Shown here piece by piece: positions 44,813 to 50,935 of a DNA stretch of 50,935 nt. Source of the stretch: Gammaproteobacteria bacterium (GTDB taxonomy: Bacteria > Pseudomonadota > Gammaproteobacteria > CAIRSR01); assembly GCA_963575655.1 (NCBI GenBank), contig CAUYTY010000066.1:1-50935 (forward strand). The letters run 5' to 3'. Every line of letters starts with the position of its first letter. The stretch's first letter is position 1. The position numbers and the translations under genes were made by a program. The notes beneath the pieces were generated by a model. The model was not told where the DNA came from and made no database searches. It saw only the letters and a list, made by a program, of their open reading frames with translations.

Positions 44813-47064
44813 TTTTCCTCTCCTTGTTTGCGATTATCGGATGATGTCTCAACAGCAGCGATGTGTGCCTCGATCCGTTGGCGTTTACGCATCCGGGCAG
44901 CGTCGAGCAACATACGCCCCGCCCAGAAATAGATATTATGCTCGCCAACCATATCACGCATGAGCCTCATCCGTTCCTGTCGCTGCTCAATCGGCATAGT
45001 GAGACCACGATGAAGGGCCTCACCCATGGAGTTACTGTCATAGGGATTCACAATCAATGCCTCAAGTAGTTCACGCGAGGCCCCGGCAAAGATACTAAGG
45101 ATCAAAACTCCATCCTCATCATCACGAGCGGCGACAAATTCCTTAGCAACTAGATTCATACCATCATGCAAACTGGATACTAGACAGAGATCGGCGGCCC
45201 GATATAGCATAAAGACCGCATCAGATTCGTGGTGTTTGGCTGATAGAATAATGGGTACCCACCCCTCGATTCCGAAACGCTCATTGATGGTACGCGCCAT
45301 TTGTTCGGCTTCCAGTTGGGTGTTGCGATAGACAGGAAGCCGGCTTCGGGTAGGGGCAGCGATTTGCAGCATGGTAAAGCGACCAATCCACTCAGGGTGA
45401 TTTTCCAACAAGTTTCCAACAGCGCAAAAGCGATCTGCAATGCCTTTGGTATAGTCAAATCGCTCGACGCCCACCACCAACATTGTATCCGCCATCAGAC
45501 CGTATTGGTGGCGAATCATGGCGCGACACGCTGCAATTGAAGGTTGATTAGCCAAAGCCGCTGGCGGCCATTCAATCGAGATTGGATAAGGACGCACCAC
45601 GGTAGTACTGGCGCCAGTACTCACCACACTCTGTTCACGGTTGATATTACATTCCAAGAAACGGTCTACTGATTCCAGGAAGTTAAGACAATGGAATTGT
45701 GTATGGAAACCAAGAATTGAACTTCCCAGCATTCCCAACAAAATCTCCTCACGCCATGGACAGATACTAAAGGCCTCTGGATTTGGCCAAGGAATGTGCC
45801 AGAAAGTGATGATAGTGGCATCAGGGAGGCGTTCGCGTACCATACGTGGTAGCAGAGCAAAGTGGTAGTCCTGAACCAAAACTACTGGGTTGGGAGTAGT
45901 GGCCTCAGCCACTACCGCATCAGCGAATTTGCGATTCACAGCGACGTATTGCTCCCAATCGCTGGCACGAAAAATTGGTCGCACGAAAGCAATATGACAA
46001 AGTGGCCATAAACCTTCATTGGCAAAGCCGTAGTAATAACCATCCTGTTCCTTCTCGGACAACCATATTCTGCGTAGGATGTAGACGGGAGCCTCAGGAG
46101 GTACTCCAAGACGATTATTGGCATCAACGGTGCGATTATCGGCCGAACCGCTGCCGTGGGCGATCCAGGTCCCACCACAAGCCCGACAAATGGGCTCAAG
46201 GGCGGTTACTAGACCACTGGCGGGGCGTTGAACAACAATACGGCCGTCCTCTTCCTCGTTATGGATGTAAGGCTCGCGATTGGATACCACAATTACCTGC
46301 GCCTCGGGCAATTCATTGCGCAGTAAAGTGCGTAGGCTCTCAGGACTCCAGTCGATGCGAATGGCATCAGCCACACTTCGCGGCACGTCAAGGTCACGCA
46401 ACATTTTGCGTACCTCACGCACCAGCGGGGCGATTTCTGGTTCCAGAAATGTGTCTGTCTGACTTTTCTCGGAAGTAACTAGGCCGTTGCGCACGGCTTG
46501 GACCCAGCCCTTCAGCATCACTCGTGCGACAATGATGGTAATTATCGCCACCACCACTCCCAACACTGCGAGAAATACCGCCATATATTGTTCAGCCGTA
46601 GAGCTACGGCGCTCGATAAACATGAGATCATGAACAATAATCAGGCGTCCCAATTCGACATTATCCACCGTTAGGGTAAAAACTGCTGCCAATACCGGTC
46701 CCGCCTCTAAATGTTCCACCGTGAACGTTTTCTTGCTCGCAGTGGAGGGCAACGGACAAGATAAAGCCTTGGGCCATTCTGATGAGCGGTGCGACAATAC
46801 TCCATTTGGCATACATAAGCCCAGTGCCAACAACCTCTCATCACGAGCAATCCGGCGAAACAAACCATCAATTTTACTATTTTCTTTGGATGCGATCATG
46901 GCGTTAACCGTGTCTTGAATCGAGTCAAAAAGCAGTTGCGACCGTAATTCAACATCAGTACGAAACCAACGTTGCACCAGTTCTCCCACCAGGGGGGCAG
47001 TACCCCAGGCGATTCCGCCAAGAATGGTAAGGAGCGGAAAAATAAACCTTAAAGCCATACGCAT
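44809..47064 (-). CDS. otsA: Membrane-anchored trehalose-6-phosphate synthase (GT20)
   Basis: OtsA joins UDP-glucose and glucose 6-phosphate. This 751-residue protein is far longer than the usual ~470. Residues 1-250 form a sensor-like front: a span at about 6-26, a periplasmic domain of about 130 residues, a second span at about 160-184 and a HAMP/linker-like part. The GT20 domain starts near 256 (VIVVSNREPYIHNEEEDG) with VQDYHFALLPRM, VERFDYTKGI and HDGMNLVAKEF. The donor loop reads PASGLVTAL, where OtsA has a GG pair, and GTWIAHGSGSADN replaces the standard acceptor segment. Trehalose-6-phosphate is still likely with OtsB behind it. AAGGAG precedes the ATG. Confidence 0.88.
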   Translation of the reverse strand: MRMALRFIFPLLTILGGIAWGTAPLVGELVQRWFRTDVELRSQLLFDSIQDTVNAMIASKENSKIDGLFRRIARDERLLALGLCMPNGVLSHRSSEWPKALSCPLPSTASKKTFTVEHLEAGPVLAAVFTLTVDNVELGRLIIVHDLMFIERRSSTAEQYMAVFLAVLGVVVAIITIIVARVMLKGWVQAVRNGLVTSEKSQTDTFLEPEIAPLVREVRKMLRDLDVPRSVADAIRIDWSPESLRTLLRNELPEAQVIVVSNREPYIHNEEEDGRIVVQRPASGLVTALEPICRACGGTWIAHGSGSADNRTVDANNRLGVPPEAPVYILRRIWLSEKEQDGYYYGFANEGLWPLCHIAFVRPIFRASDWEQYVAVNRKFADAVVAEATTPNPVVLVQDYHFALLPRMVRERLPDATIITFWHIPWPNPEAFSICPWREEILLGMLGSSILGFHTQFHCLNFLESVDRFLECNINREQSVVSTGASTTVVRPYPISIEWPPAALANQPSIAACRAMIRHQYGLMADTMLVVGVERFDYTKGIADRFCAVGNLLENHPEWIGRFTMLQIAAPTRSRLPVYRNTQLEAEQMARTINERFGIEGWVPIILSAKHHESDAVFMLYRAADLCLVSSLHDGMNLVAKEFVAARDDEDGVLILSIFAGASRELLEALIVNPYDSNSMGEALHRGLTMPIEQRQERMRLMRDMVGEHNIYFWAGRMLLDAARMRKRQRIEAHIAAVETSSDNRKQGEEK

Positions 47065-47104
47065 GGAATCAGTATCTCCTTAGAACTTAGTGCTTGATCA
47101 CGTA

Positions 47105-47512
47105 TTATTGTGTTAATGGAGTCTTAGGCGAGACGCGTAATTCCTTTAGAAATGATGAAGTGGCCATACCCGCTGCACCACTAACCATTGACATACCGCA
47201 GGACAATATTGAGGCGCCGATCACGTAACCTATCCCAACAGATGTTGCCACACCATTAGCCATAAATCCTAATGCTGGCGCTACACTTACCATTATTCCC
47301 GCCGACGCCCCAGCAATACAACCAATGATCAGCGAATCAGAACTAATAAAATTGTCCCCCCGCCGGATTAGCAACACCGTTTCTTGGACCGCCTCACTCA
47401 CTGGGCCAGTGAGGAGTAACAACATTTCGGTATCGAGGATACTGGCACGGACAGGCGTCACTATTAGAAATCCGGCGGCAATCATTGCAAACTTTTGACT
47501 GGTTCGTATCAT
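47105..47512 (-). CDS. Small glycine-zipper membrane protein A, unknown family
   Basis: The 135-residue protein has a signal-like N-terminus (residues 7-24, ending VRAS), a charged stretch, and then a Gly/Ala-rich membrane part with FISSDSLIIGCIAGASAGI. It has a second Cys exactly 40 residues after the first. A strong AGGAGAT site precedes ATG 47512, which supports it as real. It is a paralogue of the next gene upstream and shares a gapless core with it. The Gly-xxx-Gly spacing suggests helix packing or oligomer formation in the inner membrane. It ends 40 bp before otsA on the same strand, so they may be co-transcribed. I recognise no family. Confidence 0.75.
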   Translation of the reverse strand: MIRTSQKFAMIAAGFLIVTPVRASILDTEMLLLLTGPVSEAVQETVLLIRRGDNFISSDSLIIGCIAGASAGIMVSVAPALGFMANGVATSVGIGYVIGASILSCGMSMVSGAAGMATSSFLKELRVSPKTPLTQ

Positions 47513-47580
47513 AAGAGATCTCCTATAAGTTAGGTTATAGATACGGCCACCTCTATTACTTTACGCAAACTGCCATCTGG

Positions 47581-48012
47581 TCACTTAGAGGAACTAAGCA
47601 ACCACGCGGTAAGAATGGCCACGCCGCCACTAGCCGCGCCTACTCCACATCCTAGCCCGGTCAAATTCACTAATAAATTGACACTCGCAGGAACACCAAC
47701 CCCCGTTACCATAGCACCGGCAAGGGGGAGACTTCCTGCGAGAATTCCGGCAGCAGCCCCGGCGGTACAACCAATAATCACAGTATCCAGGCTGATAAAA
47801 TAGTCCTCACTCGCTACGATGGGGGCTGTCGGTTGGATAGTCGGTGTCACAGGCACAGCTTTTACTTCATGTACCATTCCCTTTTCATTTTCTACATAGT
47901 CTGCTGGAGGCTCACGGGAAAGTTCTGGAACAAAAACTAGTAGCCCTATACCAAGAACCACGGTTAAAATTCCGCCCAATATCGACTGATACCACACTCG
48001 TTGAGAACGCAT
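47581..48012 (-). CDS. Small glycine-zipper membrane protein B, unknown family
   Basis: The 143-residue protein has an N-terminal membrane anchor (about residues 9-28), a Pro/Glu-rich linker, then a C-terminal Gly/Ala-rich membrane part with FISLDTVIIGCTAGAAAGI. A second Cys is 40 residues after the first (TGLGCGVGAASGG). It aligns without gaps over about 51 residues with the neighbouring protein A (about 21 identities counted by eye). GAGGT lies nine bases before its ATG. It begins the minus-strand run that continues into otsA. It could sense membrane tension, form a small pore or modify OtsA; there is no direct evidence for any of these. Confidence 0.75.
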   Translation of the reverse strand: MRSQRVWYQSILGGILTVVLGIGLLVFVPELSREPPADYVENEKGMVHEVKAVPVTPTIQPTAPIVASEDYFISLDTVIIGCTAGAAAGILAGSLPLAGAMVTGVGVPASVNLLVNLTGLGCGVGAASGGVAILTAWLLSSSK

Positions 48013-48134
48013 ATTTTCATACCTCAGGTATAACTATCTTTCTGACTCAAGTTGCCACCTGACAACGGTTAAACCGTTTTCCAATAGGGATTGCAAAATT
48101 CAGATGACACGGGTGGCGTGCTTGATAATTCAGA

Positions 48135-48202
48135 CCACCAGCGTAAAGTTGCGCAGGGAGAGTGCAGTAATTCTTTCAGACACGCCAACGGCGTGTCGGT
48201 AT
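48135..48202 (+). repeat. REP-like repeat CCACCAGCGTAAAGTTGCGC
   Basis: This is a longer copy of the REP-like family seen at 31188 and 31537. It aligns over its whole length with the reverse complement of 30411-30470, sharing the end GACACGCCAACGG. GACACGCCAACGGCGTGTC forms a hairpin. Confidence 0.75.
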
Positions 48203-48267
48203 ATCAGCCCAGGGCAACACCCTCACTGCCATTAAGTTAAGGGAATCTCTCCTAAAACAAATAGTTA

Positions 48268-48466
48268 CATCGTTCCCACGCTCCGCGTGGGAATGCATCC
48301 CGCGACGCTCCTGCGTCGCGTGTCTCGAAACACGGCACATCCATTGTGGTGATTCCGTTCCATGCGGTCATATACAACAATGACTTCCGGCTTGTCCGTG
48401 ATCCCCACCAATACGCGACGCAGGAGCGTCGCGGGATGCGTTCCCACGCGGAGCGTGGGAACGATG
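48268..48466 (-). mobile_element. 199-bp palindrome-ended nonautonomous element, copy 2
   Basis: The ends match those at 3846-4043 (CATCGTTCCCACGCTCCGCG and its inverted partner), but the roughly 90-bp core is reversed relative to copy 1 (GACTTCCGGCTTGTCCGTGAT). Similarity of the cores after reversal is high. It has inserted between the two arms of another inverted repeat. Confidence 0.8.
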
Positions 48467-48955
48467 TAACAGAATTGGTAACTGTTTGTTAGAAAACAGA
48501 ATTCCTTAACTTAATGGCAGTGAGGGCAACACCCTGGTCGAAGATTTAAAATTTCTAGCCGTCCTGAAAGGGCGGCAGTATCTACATAACACCCTGTACC
48601 CGCGCCCTTTCAGGGCGCGATTTTTGAGGTGACTCCAAACCCATGGCGTTTCACGTCCTTGTATCCTCGACTCTGACAATCCCGGCTGGCTCCCCCTAAC
48701 TCTCCAAGCGACTTCACCCCCCGTAAGCGTTCACTCCCCTCTGGGAGCGCGGCCGTCTCGCCCGCTCTTGTGCGGCCAAGATGGCCGCGCTCCCAAGGAG
48801 ATCTGAACGGTGACCACCCCCGCCCCCCTTTCCTGTTAAGGAGAGGGGGGTTAGGGGGTGAGCTTAGGGGGAATGAATGATTACGAAGAAAAAGGTGCAC
48901 TGGGTAGCAATTTGGATTAAATTAGTAATAAGCAACGGAATCAGCATCCCACCGC

Positions 48956-50935
48956 TTATTCAAACTCAGCGTTCTTAAACCGCAATACATTGCAATTCTC
49001 TTGCACGGTACGCTGCAATCCATCATCAAAACCTGTTGCTAATTCAGCGTGAATCTCAATAGCAACCTTTACTTTTACGCCAGGTCGTGACGTGAACGGT
49101 AAGATAACCTCATCGACAACATCAGAGAATTGTTTCTTGGCTAAGAACGGGTCGAGTTCGATACTGCCGTAGAACTGCTTCTTAGTCACCTGCTGTATCT
49201 CGTTCCCAGCAGGCGGATGGTTTTTATTTTTGGAAGTCTTAGTGCGTGGTGCATCGCTACCAGCCAGTGTAGTCTCTATCATTTCAGTCAGCTTTGGCCG
49301 CAGGCAGCTTCCCTCGGCGGATCGCTGGATTTCCGCGTATGCTGCCGCCGTACTAGGCTCAATCAACAGTAGCGAGGAATCGAGTAATACTGACGTGCGT
49401 TTTCCGCAGCTAAAACCGATGTAACGATCTCCCTCCTTGCCTTGTGCGAAACCAAAGAAATCTTGACTTTCAGCACCAGCGGCTATCGTGTGCTGAAACA
49501 CCTTGTCATCCTTTAGTCGCGGGAGATAGGGTTGCTGGCAACTCTGTTGCCATACATGGAGCGCGTTGACCTCCTTGGTGTCATTTTTCCAAAACCACAT
49601 CTTGAGCATTGTTGCTAAATGGATCGGTGCCCATTCAGTAATCAGAAGTTCATTCTCCTTTAGTACGCGCTCAATTTCCTGCGATAGATTTTGCGCACCA
49701 GGATTCACTTGGAAGTGTTCCCACCGAAGTTCAGACAGACCTTTGCCAGGTCGCGCCTCCTGCATCGGCGCAAGCATCCATCTGTACGTTTCCCGAACCA
49801 TGCGACGCAGTGCTTCATGCGCATCATCACGGTTCTTCTTGGCCTGCCTTGCCTGGAACTGATCAAGGTTAAGCTTCATTTCATCGATATCGGAAACGAT
49901 AGATTTCCACGCAAGGGAAGAACGTATCTGATCCTTCAAACGACCCACGCTTTCCTGGTCCGCCACCAGGAAGATCAAACGATTCTGTTTGAAACGCGGC
50001 TGATCACCCCGTTTCTTCAGAATTTCAGTAGCCCGCCCAATGGCAAGGTTCGCAAGGTTCGGCACGCTACGACTGAAAGCGGCATCCGGTGGTAATACCA
50101 CGAGGCGTAACGCCCAATCATCCGGTACGTCACCACTGCTCACAAAGACGTGGATACCACCGAATACGCCGCCGGAAAAACTACGCTGCACCAGGTCGCG
50201 GATAGCGGGAAATACATCCTCCTTGTCCTGAAAGCGGCGTTTACGTTCCTCCATCTCACGCCGTAGATTTGGACGAGTGTCTAGCCAGAAGCGATTATTC
50301 GCGTGATTCAGATAGTGGAGACGGTCATTCAACCGACGCAAGGCATCCTTGTATAGGCCCACTTGCTGGCCTGGTTGCGCCACGCCCAACACGACACGCT
50401 CAAGTTCCAAACCTCGAACCATTTGGTTCGCCGTACTGGGTGCGCTGCCTAGAAAGACCGCCCGTGCGGAGCGGCGGCAAGCTTGCACACTGCCCAGCCG
50501 AGTATCACGATTCTCGATCTCGGTGGTTTCGGCTCGCTCACCATCAACATCACGCTCGATAACCGGGTCCCAGCCCTGCGGTAGGTAGTAGATCACTTCA
50601 TTACGGATATCGGCGTCGTATAGCGGCAAACTGCCCGGCATGATCAGGGGATCGTTGTTGCCATCCTTCCATAGGCGATGGATCACCTTTGCCATCAACT
50701 TCAGCACCCCACGGGTGCGTTGAAAGTTGTCGAGCGTTGACCAATCCTCATACAGACGGTCGAATACCTCCGGGTGAATCGGGTAGGCGCGCATTAATCG
50801 GTCGAAATAGCGGCTTTCCTGAGTTTCCTGTGGGAAATCGTCGCGGTTGGTCGTATAGAAATCAGCAAACGAATGGCATATTGGGTGGTGTTTCAGACCT
50901 GGATATTGCGGTAGCCATTCTTCAAACATGGGTAT
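48956..50935 (-). CDS. DUF499-type ATPase, N-terminus beyond the window
   Basis: The frame is open to the right edge, so the ATG at 50929 is probably internal. The visible 657 residues open with [20 protein letters not shown] and [19 protein letters not shown], typical of the AAA-like C-terminal half of DUF499 proteins, which usually exceed 1000 residues. Next come a region with [13 protein letters not shown], a helical part with [19 protein letters not shown] and a beta-rich C-terminus. Walker A is outside the window. DUF499 genes often sit beside DUF1156 methyltransferases and helicases in defence islands. Those partners would lie upstream, beyond the edge; downstream there are only repeats. 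The exact role is unknown. Confidence 0.75.
   Translation of the reverse strand: MPMFEEWLPQYPGLKHHPICHSFADFYTTNRDDFPQETQESRYFDRLMRAYPIHPEVFDRLYEDWSTLDNFQRTRGVLKLMAKVIHRLWKDGNNDPLIMPGSLPLYDADIRNEVIYYLPQGWDPVIERDVDGERAETTEIENRDTRLGSVQACRRSARAVFLGSAPSTANQMVRGLELERVVLGVAQPGQQVGLYKDALRRLNDRLHYLNHANNRFWLDTRPNLRREMEERKRRFQDKEDVFPAIRDLVQRSFSGGVFGGIHVFVSSGDVPDDWALRLVVLPPDAAFSRSVPNLANLAIGRATEILKKRGDQPRFKQNRLIFLVADQESVGRLKDQIRSSLAWKSIVSDIDEMKLNLDQFQARQAKKNRDDAHEALRRMVRETYRWMLAPMQEARPGKGLSELRWEHFQVNPGAQNLSQEIERVLKENELLITEWAPIHLATMLKMWFWKNDTKEVNALHVWQQSCQQPYLPRLKDDKVFQHTIAAGAESQDFFGFAQGKEGDRYIGFSCGKRTSVLLDSSLLLIEPSTAAAYAEIQRSAEGSCLRPKLTEMIETTLAGSDAPRTKTSKNKNHPPAGNEIQQVTKKQFYGSIELDPFLAKKQFSDVVDEVILPFTSRPGVKVKVAIEIHAELATGFDDGLQRTVQENCNVLRFKNAEFE

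Larger units (their letters stand above)
48042..48922. mobile_element. Nested repeat cluster between glycine-zipper and DUF499 genes
   Basis: An outer pair of TTAA-type ends (CTGACTCAAGTTGCCACCT at 48042-48060; GGGTAGCAATTTGGATTAA at 48902-48920) bounds about 880 bp without a gene. Inside, in order, are a REP-like copy (48135-48202), an inverted pair CCTCACTGCCATTAAGTTAA (48220) / TTAACTTAATGGCAGTGAGG (48509) and the 199-bp element copy 2 within that pair. A CGTCCTGAAAGGGCG stem (48561-48575 with 48603-48617) and a CCCCCCTTTCC..GGAGAGGGGGG hairpin follow. Confidence 0.7.

Noticed and set aside
48042-48922. CRISPR array in the repeat-rich gap
   Set aside because: Repeats are inverted, of different families and unevenly spaced; no direct repeat-spacer periodicity.

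Overview
The window looks like gammaproteobacterial chromosome. It carries gspL/gspM/gspN, the pilT-pilU pair divergent from yggS, a MurU/AmgK peptidoglycan-recycling pair, UbiV for O2-independent ubiquinone hydroxylation, an AcrB-type RND pump and a bacterial CCA-adding enzyme. No rRNA, tRNA or CRISPR array was seen, so I do not name a genus. Respiration, periplasmic redox and salt-stress genes suggest a free-living Gram-negative of redox-variable habitats, which is an inference. Intergenic DNA is unusually rich in dispersed palindromes and inverted-repeat elements, and most genes are compact between them.

Layout. 1-2200: mobile and decayed DNA. It holds a lipoprotein gene between 52-bp perfect inverted repeats, an IS630-type transposase tail, a broken Phd/UPF0175-DUF3368 toxin-antitoxin locus and a poly-C/poly-G tract that may be an assembly artefact. 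2292-9355 (minus): type II secretion genes gspL, gspM and gspN, with gspL separated from gspM by a hybrid histidine kinase and single-domain regulator. 9417-18041 (minus): uppP, tatA, trkH, a TonB-dependent receptor and an orphan RND permease. 18930-23000 (plus): a transport-auxiliary-type lipoprotein, a receiver-TPR protein and cca. 23351-26683 (minus): an SDR, murU-amgK and an exported pentapeptide-repeat protein. 26823-31199 (plus): adk, thioredoxin, a Trx-VKOR fusion, ubiV and a cation-diffusion-type transporter.

31188-31556 is a REP-like element around a dead IS200/RAYT transposase. 31713-33070 (minus) holds a PD-(D/E)XK-like protein and yggS. 33278-40524 (plus) holds pilT, pilU, a 29-bp perfect palindrome, an OmpR-type two-component pair, a SulP transporter and a universal stress protein. 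40831-48012 (minus) is a likely salt/osmotic-stress block: two paralogous glycine-zipper membrane proteins, a membrane-anchored OtsA, OtsB, a GH15 hydrolase and NhaD. 48042-48922 is a nest of repeats. From 48956 to the right edge lies the C-terminal two thirds of a DUF499-type ATPase, probably the edge of a defence locus.

How parts work together. OtsA and OtsB would make trehalose, GH15 could hydrolyse it or a related glucan, and NhaD exports Na+, so this block reads as one stress programme. The two small membrane proteins upstream of otsA share a gapless 51-residue core with two cysteines at identical spacing, and I recognise no family for them. At least four repeat families (TTAA..CAAGTTGCTACCT ends; a 198-199-bp palindrome-ended element; REP-like CCACCAGCGTAAAGTTGCGC; GGGGCGTTG..CCA) occupy most gene gaps. 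Both copies of the 198-199-bp element sit inside an interval bounded by an inverted pair of the first family. The best candidates for something undescribed are the paired membrane proteins joined to a sensor-anchored OtsA, the gsp operon split by a two-component cassette, and the nested intergenic repeat system.
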